Numbered from the stretch's first letter, positions 1-6,803 are shown. The stretch is 9,885 nucleotides of DNA from Methanobacteriota archaeon (GCA_018899795.1 JAHIHJ010000195.1:1-9885), one strand, 5' to 3'. Notes: generated by a model from the sequence alone, not told the origin. Program-made: numbers and translations.

Positions 1-109
1 TGCGGGTCACGCCAGGGCGCCTGCCAGTACGGAGTTTCGCACCTGTGAGCGTGCTGATCAGAGTAGATTTCCCGACATTGGAGCGCCCCACAAAGATTAT
101 CTCTTTCAT
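1..109 (-). CDS. engB: EngB-like GTP-binding protein, N-terminal fragment (runs off left edge)
   Basis: A minus-strand reading frame starts with ATG at 107-109 and runs open to the window edge, giving 36 codons. It begins MKEIIFVGRSNVGKSTL, where GRSNVGKST is the P-loop (G1) of the TRAFAC-class EngB/YihA GTPases. The arginine-rich stretch RTGRRPGVTR that follows leads into the expected switch I threonine region. Family members are roughly 190-200 aa cytoplasmic GTPases linked to ribosome assembly, so only about a fifth of the gene is visible. The start is supported by the usual very short N-terminus of archaeal members and a GGGG run just upstream. The gene is divergent from the LURP-one-like gene. 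It could be another small Era/Obg-like GTPase, but RSNVGKST strongly favours EngB. Confidence 0.85.
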   Translation of the reverse strand, partial: MKEIIFVGRSNVGKSTLISTLTGAKLRTGRRPGVTR

Positions 110-143
110 AACCCCGGTATATAAGCAGGATGTTAATAAATGC

Positions 144-153
144 TTTTATAAAA
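144..153. promoter_or_regulatory. Palindromic TATA-box candidate between divergent genes
   Basis: The decamer TTTTATAAAA is self-complementary and lies in the 111-nt gap between the EngB-like gene (minus, starts at 109) and the LURP-one-like gene (plus, starts at 221). With archaeal spacing of about 25 nt from the TATA centre to transcription start, it would give a plus leader of roughly 45-50 nt and a minus leader of roughly 10-15 nt. It could therefore serve both genes. A second AT-rich element, TATATAAG near 118-125, is an alternative TATA box for the plus strand. No mapped transcript supports either. Confidence 0.4.
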
Positions 154-220
154 TAAGCGTCATTATCAATTCGAGGATTAATATGAAAGGCTGTATATTA
201 TCTAAAGGAGAGTATTTATC

Positions 221-808
221 ATGTCTTTGCTGAAAAGGAACACCTTCTTTGTCAAGGAACATGTGGGCTATTTCAAAGCTGCAAATGCTTATGATGTGCT
301 TGACCCGGCGACCGGGCAGATCATCGGAACTGTAAGGGAAGCCATCCCGAACTTCTTTATCAAGCTGTTAAAGTTCACAGATCTCAAAACACTCCTGCCT
401 TTTACCGTGGATATTTTCGATGACGACGGGAAGAAGCTTGTCACGCTCAAGCGCGGGTTCACGTTATTTCGCTCAAATGTGAACGTCCTGGATGCAAACC
501 AGCAAAAATTGGGCAGATTCCAGCAGCGTCTGCTCTCACTCGGCGGGAAGTTCGAGATATTTGACAAAACAGATCATCCTGTGGCAATGCTTGAAGGGAA
601 CTGGAAGGGATGGGATTTCAAGTTCAAAGACCAACAGGGACGTGAAATAGGGACCGTGACCAAGAAATGGGCAGGACTTGGAAAGGAACTTTTTACTACT
701 GCAGATAACTATGTTGTGGATATGAGCCCGCAGGCAAGCGATGAAACGTTGAAGAAACTGGTGCTCTCTGCCGCTTTCTGTGTGGACATGGTACTGAAGG
801 AAAGATAG
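221..808 (+). CDS. LURP-one-related / phospholipid scramblase-like protein (tubby-like fold)
   Basis: This 195-aa protein has no signal peptide and no clear membrane segment. Its pattern of short beta strands fits the LURP-one-related (YxjI/scramblase-like) family, whose members form a 12-strand barrel around a central helix. The most telling part is residues 122-167: GNWKGWDFKFKD, then GREIGTVTKKWAGLGKELFT and TADNYVVDM. The motifs TKKWAG and TADNYVV are typical of this superfamily. The C-terminal residues 174-192 form the expected hydrophobic helix. Biochemical function in prokaryotes is not established, and lipid association is only inferred from scramblase relatives. The start is fixed by an AAGGAG ribosome-binding site at 205-210. 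The stop is one base from the end of the convergent DHH gene remnant. Confidence 0.8.
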   Translation: MSLLKRNTFFVKEHVGYFKAANAYDVLDPATGQIIGTVREAIPNFFIKLLKFTDLKTLLPFTVDIFDDDGKKLVTLKRGFTLFRSNVNVLDANQQKLGRFQQRLLSLGGKFEIFDKTDHPVAMLEGNWKGWDFKFKDQQGREIGTVTKKWAGLGKELFTTADNYVVDMSPQASDETLKKLVLSAAFCVDMVLKER

Positions 809-809
809 T

Positions 810-1249
810 TCAATAGCTCAGCGCATCATCCAGGTCATATAAAAAAGCCTTCAACTCTTTCTCAGGTATGCGCGCGCCCCCGGCAAAAGGATGACCGCCG
901 CCAGTCCCGCCATGTTCCGGAGCAATGCGCCGCAGGAGCAAATTAAGGTCAGCCTCGCCCTTCCTGAGCCTTATGCTCAGGTCGTAAACGTGTTTGTGGC
1001 TCCTGTGTTCACATGAAATTCCCACGCGGGCATCCCCGTAAGCAGCGGCGTATATTGCACATTTGGACAGGTATCCGTTTATATCTACGACATAGGCGAT
1101 GTTCTTCAATTTCACGACTTTCTGCCTGACCATGAGCTTTATGTCTTCTTCCTTGTGAAAAATACGTTTGACCCGGGAAGCGCGCATTTGACTATGGCTC
1201 CTGCGCACATACCATCAGAATCGCCGTGAGTAAAGATGATCGAACTCAT
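810..1249 (-). pseudogene. DHH/DHHA1 phosphoesterase with internal deletion and frameshift
   Basis: The gene begins with ATG at 1247-1249, which overlaps the stop of the upstream surface-protein gene in an ATGA junction. The first frame reads MSSIIFTHGDSDGMCAGAIV and onward to VFFT, then hits TAA at 1139-1141 (36 aa). THGDSDG is catalytic motif I of the DHH superfamily, with His8, Asp10 and Asp12 as metal ligands. At about 1152-1156 the family similarity moves to a frame shifted by -1, which reads EEDIKLMVRQKVVKLKNIAYVV and ends with an intact DHHA1 domain carrying GGTGGGHPFAGGARIP (stop at 810-812). Relatives are about 300 aa or more. The whole segment holding DHH motifs II-IV, some 120 residues or more by family knowledge, is absent. 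The C-terminal part alone is open from a GTG at 1208 (132 aa) and could be made as a DHHA1-only protein, but phosphoesterase activity should be lost. An assembly error is the main alternative. Confidence 0.75.
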
Positions 1250-2919
1250 TTGCGCATGAAACCTGCCGCGAATATCAATGTGATCAAAGCGAATGCAATA
1301 TCAAACCCTGGCGTTATGGGCGTGGTAGTTGGTTCGGCTGTGGATGCACCAGGCGCCTGCGATGATGCGCCAGAAGTTCCCTGAGATGAGGCGGGATTTC
1401 CATTCGGATCCTGGGATGCTGATCCGGTCGGGGTGGGGGTGGGTTTACTCGGATCGACAACTTTGATCATCGGTCTATCCGAGCTTTTCACATCATGAAC
1501 AAAGCCCCTGTATTCCACATTTGTATAATTGGCTATGGCTGAAGGCAACTCATAATCTCCTTCTTTATTCATTCTGATAATATAGCTGAATCCCCATTGC
1601 TTGGATGGCTCGGAAAAATTGAGCTGGGACAACTGACCGCTAACGAGGCTTACCCCGTCAGGTAATGTATCCTTCACATCGGTCTTGGTACCGACATTCC
1701 CGATATTATTAACACTTACCGTCACCGTCACATCCTCGCTTATGTTCACGACCGATTTGCTCACGGTCTTGTTAACTATAAGTCTGGGTCCATTCACGAT
1801 AATTTTTATTGTTGAAGATGAGGCACTGTATGGTTTATTATTGACTGTGAATGTTGCGGAAGCAGCGGGTATCGTCCATCCGTCGATGTTTGCTTCTGTT
1901 GGTTTGATAGAGTAGCCCGTACCCCATTCCTCACCTGGCTTCAGCAACGGGATATCCCATGCAAATGGTATTGGAGATGAGCTTAAAACGAATTTGTCAC
2001 TCATATTATCTGTAATATGGATATTATGGATATCATACATCCCGCCGTTGCTCACTGAGATCCTTACAGATGCGTAATCCTGCAGATAAATGCGGTCTCT
2101 GACCGCTTTGCTGATGGAAAAATAATTCTGTTTGGGTGAAACCTTCAGGGATACTGAACCCGAAGCGCTGTAAGCAAGGTCTTTTACATCATATCCTTTT
2201 GTGCTCGCATTCATAATGTACGTTTTTTCATCTATCAGGTCAGGAACAACAAGTATGACCTCGAAACTCCTGCTTTCACCTTTTAATATTTTGTCGTATG
2301 ACTTGTGAAGCTGGCTCAATTCTCCCCCCCTGAGTTTCAATTCTCCGAGATTGAGGTCAAGATCCACTTTCTGGATAAAAGCGTCACCGCTGTTTTTCAC
2401 CGTTGCCGTTGCCGTGATTATCTCAGCATTGTTGGATGTGTATGTCGCCTTATCTGTGGTTACAGTTACTTCAAGTTTAGGAAGAGCCCTTTTCTGGATA
2501 GCTACAGTAGCCCATGGGTTGTAATACTCAAGCACCCATCCCCTATCATTTCTCGCAATAAATGCTGTAGTGGATACTTTCGCTTCATAATCAGGATCGA
2601 TATAAGCTTCACTCGCGATGTTCATGACAAATTCCTTTATCATAACGCCATTCTTATATATCTCAAGATAAACCATCGGATCTACGTCTTCTTCAGGTAC
2701 TATGCTTCCTGAGGGGTAGGTCTTTATTCCAGGTACGCCTGCAGGGAACTGCACCGCCTTGACCATGTATTCCCCATTGGTCAGCGTTCCACCTTTATGC
2801 AGGGTGCCTGTCACGGCAGTTGCCCATTCTATGTCGCTGGGGCTGAAAGTCACCGCAGATGCCAGGTTCATTGACGAAGCTAATATGATAATAATTGAAA
2901 CTATCGTGTACCATCTCAT
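1246..2919 (-). CDS. Secreted multi-domain surface protein with PGF-CTERM-like anchor
   Basis: This 557-aa protein has a Sec signal peptide at residues 1-22 (hydrophobic IVSIIIILASS, cleavage expected after ASA). A unique N-terminal domain (about 25-145) is followed by three tandem Ig-like beta-sandwich modules of about 110-115 aa: 146-260, 263-376 and 377-488. They resemble the CARDB/DUF11-type modules of archaeal S-layer-like proteins (for example NISEDVTVTVSVNNIGNVG and VKDTLPDGVSLVSG). Residues 490-535 form a Pro/Thr/Ser/Gly-rich stalk. The tail is PGF at 537-539, then a membrane helix and a terminal RK. This is the tripartite pattern of PGF-CTERM proteins, which archaeosortase A is known to process and attach to lipid. 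The protein is probably displayed on the cell surface; its ligand is unknown. The gene overlaps the DHH remnant by 4 nt. The start has GTGAT of a Shine-Dalgarno sequence close upstream. Confidence 0.82.
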   Translation of the reverse strand: MRWYTIVSIIIILASSMNLASAVTFSPSDIEWATAVTGTLHKGGTLTNGEYMVKAVQFPAGVPGIKTYPSGSIVPEEDVDPMVYLEIYKNGVMIKEFVMNIASEAYIDPDYEAKVSTTAFIARNDRGWVLEYYNPWATVAIQKRALPKLEVTVTTDKATYTSNNAEIITATATVKNSGDAFIQKVDLDLNLGELKLRGGELSQLHKSYDKILKGESRSFEVILVVPDLIDEKTYIMNASTKGYDVKDLAYSASGSVSLKVSPKQNYFSISKAVRDRIYLQDYASVRISVSNGGMYDIHNIHITDNMSDKFVLSSSPIPFAWDIPLLKPGEEWGTGYSIKPTEANIDGWTIPAASATFTVNNKPYSASSSTIKIIVNGPRLIVNKTVSKSVVNISEDVTVTVSVNNIGNVGTKTDVKDTLPDGVSLVSGQLSQLNFSEPSKQWGFSYIIRMNKEGDYELPSAIANYTNVEYRGFVHDVKSSDRPMIKVVDPSKPTPTPTGSASQDPNGNPASSQGTSGASSQAPGASTAEPTTTPITPGFDIAFALITLIFAAGFMRK

Positions 2920-2921
2920 GT

Positions 2922-2927
2922 CATCAC
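2922..2927 (-). promoter_or_regulatory. Shine-Dalgarno site GTGATG for the surface-protein gene
   Basis: Read on the minus strand, GTGATG lies two bases upstream of the ATG at 2917-2919. GTGAT matches the 5' side of the archaeal anti-Shine-Dalgarno complement (GGTGAT). It supports this start and the complete signal peptide that follows. Confidence 0.5.
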
Positions 2928-2950
2928 TTATAATGATAATTATGAGAATA

Positions 2951-2963
2951 CAATATATAGTTT
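2951..2963 (-). promoter_or_regulatory. TATA-box candidate for the surface-protein gene
   Basis: The minus strand reads AAACTATATATTG here, a good archaeal TATA element. Transcription would start near 2925-2930, giving a leader of only about 10 nt before the ATG at 2919. The rest of the gap at 2920-3023 shows no other clear feature and no T-tract terminator for the upstream abce1 gene. Confidence 0.45.
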
Positions 2964-3023
2964 ACGTATATTGACCGCTGAAAATCAAATAGCTCCATCC
3001 TGACAGCAATCATGCTTTTGTTT

Positions 3024-4787
3024 TTATTTTATACTATAATAATATTCCCCTTCTGCTTTCTGCGCCCGGTCAAGGCGTGAATCCAGTTTATTGACCCTGG
3101 GGCGCTTTGTTTCCTCGTCACGCCTGAATGAGATCCCGACATTTTTCAGGAACCGGTTCATGCCATCCCGCATGTTGAAAGGTCCGTGCACGTCGCCTTT
3201 TACCATTGGCTGCCCCTCGAAAACAAGGATCCTGTCGCTTAACATATCTATCATATAGATATCATGGTCTACCACCATCGCTGTGACCTTATTGTTCTCA
3301 GCAAAGCGCCTTATGACCTTGGTAGCAAGCACCCTTTGCTCAACATCAAGGTGCGCAGAAGGTTCATCCAGAATATACATGTCTGCGCTTCGTGAAAGAC
3401 ACGCTGCTATCGCAACGCGCTGGAGTTCCCCGCCAGAGAGATCATTCACCTGCTGTTTAAGGAGCCTTTCGAGTTGAAGGGGTTTTAATATCTCTCCCTG
3501 GTAAAAACTCGTATCGAACTGTTTTGTGATGGAACGCAGAAGTTCGGCTACGCTAACGGTTTCTTCAGCTTTTATATACTGCGGCTTGTATGACACTTTT
3601 ATCGTCATATCAAGCTTTCCCGTGTCAGGTTTTATCTCTCCTGCCAGTATCTTGACGAATGTGGATTTGCCTATCCCGTTCGGTCCAACTATCCCGATGA
3701 CTTCACCTTTCCTGATATTCCCCCCCTGTGCGGTAAGTTCGAACCCTTCATTATACTTTTTCGAGAAGTTGCCAAATTCCAAAAGCGGTGAGACTTCCTT
3801 TGTTATCTGCGGGGCATGTACCTCGAATTCAATAGCTTCAGTGCGTATCCTGACATTTTCCTCTCGCAGGAAACCCCTGAGGTACTCGTTTATCCCCAGA
3901 CGCACCACTTTTGGATGAGTTATTACGCCGAACCCCCCAGGTGTGCCGTAGGCTATGTGTACCATGTCAGCTAGCAGGTCAAGTATTGCAAGGTCGTGTT
4001 CCACGACCATGACCGCTTTTGTTTCTGCAAGTTCCCTGATTATCTGTGCTGATCTGATACGCTGGTAAATGTCAAGATAAGGGCTTATCTCGTCTATGAA
4101 ATAGAAATCCGCTTCACGCGATATACAGGCTGCAAGCGCCACCCGCTGCAGTTCACCGCCGCTCAGTTCTTCGATGCTGCGGTCTATTATACCACCTATA
4201 TCAAGTTTTTTGATCAGATCGTTGAGCACGCCCCGTTCATCGGTCTTTGAAAGGAGTTCCCTGACCTTACCTTTGAATTTCTTGGGTATCATATCAACAT
4301 ACTGCGGCTTCTGTGATGTCTTGATCTTTTTTTGCGATACCCCTTCCAGGTATTCCTGAAGGGTCGAGCCTGCATAGTATTCAAGGATCTCCTCCCAGCC
4401 GATCCTGCCTTTTCCCAGATTTGGTTTTAGAGTTCCGGAAAGTATGTTTATCGCCGTGCTTTTGCCTATCCCGTTCGGTCCGAGGATGCCTGTAACTTTG
4501 CCAGAGACCGGTACTGGCAGCCCGTACAGGGCGAACCCGTTCTTCCCGTAGCGATGTGTGGGCTCTTCAAGCTCTTCCGGGAGCCCGATAATTATTATTG
4601 AATCAAAAGGGCAGCGTTTCACGCATATTCCGCATCCGGCACACAATTCTTCAGAGATAACGGGTTTTCCGTCCTCTCCCACCACAATGGTCTCATCTCC
4701 GGTTCGCACTCTTGGGCAGAACTTGATACACTGGAAGTCGCATAACCTGGGCTGGCATCTGTCGCGGTCTAAAACTGCAAGTCTCAT
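3024..4787 (-). CDS. abce1: ABCE1/RLI ribosome-recycling ATPase
   Basis: This 587-aa protein has the full architecture and usual length of archaeal ABCE1. The N-terminal iron-sulfur domain carries Cys11, 16, 20 and 24 and Cys49, 52, 55 and 59, for two [4Fe-4S] clusters. NBD1 has Walker A GPNGIGKST (103-111), signature LSGGE (208-212), Walker B FIDE (230-233) and switch His264. NBD2 has Walker A GPNGIGKST (368-376), signature LSGGE (450-454), Walker B LDEPSAHLD (473-481) and switch His508. ABCE1 splits post-termination 70S ribosomes together with aRF1/Pelota and is essential in archaea and eukaryotes. NBD1 has DEIS where many ABC proteins have DEPS; I take this as lineage variation. The gene starts 13 nt after the EMC6-like gene ends, so co-transcription from argB is likely. 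Confidence 0.97.
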   Translation of the reverse strand: MRLAVLDRDRCQPRLCDFQCIKFCPRVRTGDETIVVGEDGKPVISEELCAGCGICVKRCPFDSIIIIGLPEELEEPTHRYGKNGFALYGLPVPVSGKVTGILGPNGIGKSTAINILSGTLKPNLGKGRIGWEEILEYYAGSTLQEYLEGVSQKKIKTSQKPQYVDMIPKKFKGKVRELLSKTDERGVLNDLIKKLDIGGIIDRSIEELSGGELQRVALAACISREADFYFIDEISPYLDIYQRIRSAQIIRELAETKAVMVVEHDLAILDLLADMVHIAYGTPGGFGVITHPKVVRLGINEYLRGFLREENVRIRTEAIEFEVHAPQITKEVSPLLEFGNFSKKYNEGFELTAQGGNIRKGEVIGIVGPNGIGKSTFVKILAGEIKPDTGKLDMTIKVSYKPQYIKAEETVSVAELLRSITKQFDTSFYQGEILKPLQLERLLKQQVNDLSGGELQRVAIAACLSRSADMYILDEPSAHLDVEQRVLATKVIRRFAENNKVTAMVVDHDIYMIDMLSDRILVFEGQPMVKGDVHGPFNMRDGMNRFLKNVGISFRRDEETKRPRVNKLDSRLDRAQKAEGEYYYSIK

Positions 4788-4800
4788 AATGAACCCATCA

Positions 4801-5433
4801 TCAATTTGATGTATTGACTATAATATTCACGCTGCTGTGGATGTATCCGGTCTTTGTTGCAGTCATGGTCAGGTTCTCTGACCCTGTAGCAATGACTTTA
4901 TTGAAAAATGCCATTCCGTCAACTCCGGTGATATTGCTCATGTTTACCCCGGGACCGTTCAGGTTGACCGTTGCGCCCTCTATTTTCAAGCTATTGCTGG
5001 TGACGCTTGCGATCAGATTTTCAGGAGCGTTCATTGTTATTGACATCGGATCTGCTGTCACGTCAAGCGTTCCGGAATTTAGCAAAAGGGTCCAGGAAAC
5101 AAGCAGGAATATGATGGTCATTAACTCAACATATAACCAGTCCTTGGTCTCGAATTCATCGACTCTGACGCCAAGCATCGGATACGCCAGTTTCTGGATA
5201 TAATACGATACCAGCACCACAAGTAAAAGGACTGAAACCCAGTGTACTTCTTTTGCATCATAGAATTTCATGAAAAGCACTAATGCAAAGAACGCGCCAA
5301 TGAACGCGGGAAACGCAGTCTTCTTTATACCCTCTATGAGCTGCCGCTTTCGGTCAGCGGGCGTGAGCACCTTAACTACAGGTTCTGCTTCTTTCTTTTC
5401 TACCTTTTCTATTTTTTCTTTCATGAGCTTCAC
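4801..5433 (-). CDS. EMC6-like membrane protein with C-terminal extracytoplasmic domain
   Basis: This protein is 210 aa if started at GTG 5431-5433, or 207 aa from the ATG at 5422-5424. The ATG has GTGA five bases upstream and is the better start. A charged Lys/Glu-rich N-terminus (1-37) is followed by three predicted membrane helices at about 40-58, 64-84 and 98-118. The motif around 79-119 (IQKLAYPMLGV, then DEFETKDWLYVELMT and SWTLLLN) resembles archaeal EMC6-like proteins, relatives of a subunit of the eukaryotic ER membrane complex, a membrane insertase. After TM3 comes a Thr/Asn/Ser-rich beta domain (120-210) with several N-glycosylation sequons (for example NMS, NIT and NLT). It should lie outside the cell and may be Ig-like or carboxypeptidase-regulatory-like. 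The GTG overlaps the argB stop by one base. The EMC6 assignment is from memory of the family and is moderate. Confidence 0.65.
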   Translation of the reverse strand: MKLMKEKIEKVEKKEAEPVVKVLTPADRKRQLIEGIKKTAFPAFIGAFFALVLFMKFYDAKEVHWVSVLLLVVLVSYYIQKLAYPMLGVRVDEFETKDWLYVELMTIIFLLVSWTLLLNSGTLDVTADPMSITMNAPENLIASVTSNSLKIEGATVNLNGPGVNMSNITGVDGMAFFNKVIATGSENLTMTATKTGYIHSSVNIIVNTSN

Positions 5434-6314
5434 TATTTCCTGTATATCATTGTCCCTATACCCTCGTGCGTGAACAGCTCAAGCAGCAGGGAATGCGGCA
5501 TGCTGCCATCGATTATGTGCACCTGCGCGACGCCTCCGGCAATAGCCGCGGCACTTGATCTTACCTTGGGTATCATCCCACCTGTAATGATGTTGTCTGC
5601 TATAAGCGTTTCAATATCTTCAAAAGCTATCCTTGAAATGCGCGTTCCTGCGTCCTTCGGGTCGCGAAGCACTCCAGGAACATCGGTCAGGGAAATGAGT
5701 TTCATGGCTTTCAGGGATGCTGCGATATCTCCTGCAACTGTGTCCGCGTTCACGTTCAGGTCGTTCCCTTTGTCATCGGTCGCTATTGGAGATATGACTG
5801 GTATGTAGTCCTTGTCAGCAAGAATGAACAGCAGTTCCGGATTGATCACTTCGGTTTCTCCGACCCAGCCAAGGTCTACTTCTTTCTCGACGCCTTCAAC
5901 TGTCATGCGCTGTGGAGCCATTTTACGCGCCACGATGATCCTGCCGTCGCTTCCTGAGATGCCAACGCCTTTGCCACCGTGCTTGCTTATCAATGATACT
6001 ATCTTGCTGTTTACATTACCAACCAGCACCATCCTTGCTATCTCAAGCGTTTCGTCATCTGTTATCCGCAATCCTGATACGAACTCAGGCTTTTTTCCCA
6101 TGCGAGCCATTTTTTCCGTGATCTCAGGGCCGCCGCCGTGCACGATTATGGGGCGTATTCCCACGAACCTGAGTAATACTATGTCCTGTACTATCTGGTC
6201 CATTATGGAAGGGTCGACAATGGCATGCCCTCCCATCTTGATCACCATTATAGAGTTGTGGAACTCGCGGATGTATGGGAGAGCTTCGATAAGTATGTTT
6301 TCGCGCTTCTGCAT
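5433..6314 (-). CDS. argB: Acetylglutamate kinase (arginine biosynthesis)
   Basis: This 293-aa cytoplasmic enzyme phosphorylates N-acetyl-L-glutamate with ATP, the second step of arginine synthesis. Amino-acid-kinase motifs are all present: IKMGGHA with Lys26 (25-31), HGGGPEI (59-65), the substrate-binding GLRITD with Arg83 (81-86), NVNADTVAGD (187-196), and GGMIPK ending in the conserved Lys250. The length matches the family. The N-terminus is about as long as in arginine-sensitive hexameric enzymes, but I cannot tell whether it is feedback-regulated. The ATG at 6312-6314 has no convincing ribosome-binding site and may be near-leaderless. argB heads the minus-strand cluster with the EMC6-like gene and abce1. 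The neighbouring hicB reading frame begins only about 25 bases upstream on the other strand. Confidence 0.97.
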   Translation of the reverse strand: MQKRENILIEALPYIREFHNSIMVIKMGGHAIVDPSIMDQIVQDIVLLRFVGIRPIIVHGGGPEITEKMARMGKKPEFVSGLRITDDETLEIARMVLVGNVNSKIVSLISKHGGKGVGISGSDGRIIVARKMAPQRMTVEGVEKEVDLGWVGETEVINPELLFILADKDYIPVISPIATDDKGNDLNVNADTVAGDIAASLKAMKLISLTDVPGVLRDPKDAGTRISRIAFEDIETLIADNIITGGMIPKVRSSAAAIAGGVAQVHIIDGSMPHSLLLELFTHEGIGTMIYRK

Positions 6315-6338
6315 CAGGGGGCTAAAAGGGGTTTACGG

Positions 6339-6566
6339 GTATTAAAACTTATTATCGCGAGGGAGGGGAAATATTTCGTTGCAGTAGATCTCATAACGAA
6401 TGTGGCAGATCAGGGACTTACAGAAAATGAAGCAATAGCTAACTTGAAGAAGGGTCTTGAAGAGCATTATCAGATATTAATGGAACTTACGCCCAAGGGT
6501 CAAAAACTCTCATTTTTAGATATCGAAGTAGAAAAATATGCCCCGACTTCCTGTTCTATCAGCTAA
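6339..6566 (+). CDS. hicB: HicB-family antitoxin, 5' end uncertain (no standard start codon)
   Basis: The open frame from 6339 encodes about 75 aa: a beta strand LKLIIAREGKYFVAVDL, then ITNVADQGLTENEAIANLKKG, a helix and a final strand FLDIEVEKY. This is the HicB partial RNase H-like fold that binds and blocks HicA. There is no added DNA-binding domain, as in other short HicBs. Family members usually begin M-L-K-L, but here the codon before LKL is GTA (6339-6341). No ATG, GTG or TTG occurs in this frame between the GTG at 6258, which is antisense to argB, and the LKL strand. The frame is open upstream to an ATG at 6225, again antisense to argB, which would add 38 unlikely residues. The gene could have a mutated start, use a rare start, or be 5'-truncated. 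It overlaps hicA by 29 nt. Both genes look more AT-rich than their neighbours. Confidence 0.7.
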   Translation, partial: VLKLIIAREGKYFVAVDLITNVADQGLTENEAIANLKKGLEEHYQILMELTPKGQKLSFLDIEVEKYAPTSCSIS

Positions 6567-6762
6567 AGAAGTAATAAAGACGCTGAATAAGTTTGGGTTT
6601 CAGCTATACCGTCAAACTGGAAGCCACATTCATTTATGGAATGAAGAGCGAAGACTGCTCGTAACGGTTCCAAATCATCAAGAATTGGCTAAAGGGACTT
6701 TAATCTCTATAATGAAACAGGCAAAGCTCGAAAGAGATGAATTCTTATCAAAACTAAAATAA
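6538..6762 (+). CDS. hicA: HicA-family mRNA interferase toxin
   Basis: This 74-aa protein is of full family length with a double-stranded-RNA-binding-like fold. It shows the helix SAKEVIKTLNKFGF (8-21), the catalytic segment RQTGSHIHLW with His30 in the GSH motif (25-34), and the conserved VPNHQELAKGTLISIMKQA (44-62). HicA enzymes cleave mRNA, often on the ribosome, and are held inactive by HicB. The start ATG at 6538 lies inside hicB and lacks a strong ribosome-binding site, which fits translational coupling. The gene ends 33 nt before the convergent rps6e stop. The toxin looks intact, so some working antitoxin must be made if it is expressed. It could be part of a defence or stabilisation cassette acquired by transfer. 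Confidence 0.9.
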   Translation: MPRLPVLSAKEVIKTLNKFGFQLYRQTGSHIHLWNEERRLLVTVPNHQELAKGTLISIMKQAKLERDEFLSKLK

Positions 6763-6803
6763 AAAAAGCTAAAAAAAAAGCGGAATACTAAGTTATTACC
6801 GCT
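6761..6803 (-). terminator. Hairpin plus T-tract terminator after rps6e
   Basis: On the minus strand the end of rps6e reads AGCGGTAATA, then a loop of about six bases, then TATTCCGCT, forming a stem of nine pairs with one bulged base. A run of nine T follows directly (complement of 6771-6779) and a second run of seven T comes after it (6761-6767). The rps6e stop codon lies in the first arm of the stem. Archaeal termination depends mainly on the T-tract, so this is a strong candidate. On the plus strand the hairpin is not followed by a T run, so it is unlikely to be the terminator of hicA. Confidence 0.75.

Noticed and set aside
1139..1249. Programmed -1 frameshift as the explanation of the DHH gene
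   Set aside because: The join has a T run (GTATTTTTCAC) but no proper slippery heptamer in the right phase. A frameshift could not supply the missing DHH motifs II-IV in any case.
1426..1444. G-rich run that might form a G-quadruplex
   Set aside because: On the coding strand it is simply alternating Pro and Thr codons of the surface protein's stalk (PTPTPT), which explains the composition.
6225..6338. hicB starting at the ATG at 6225 inside antisense argB
   Set aside because: The added 38 residues resemble no HicB N-terminus and mirror argB codons. The family similarity begins at LKL, near 6342.
5812..6345. A 177-codon plus-strand frame opposite argB
   Set aside because: It is antisense to the N-terminal half of argB, has no family motif, and is of a kind also seen opposite other genes here.
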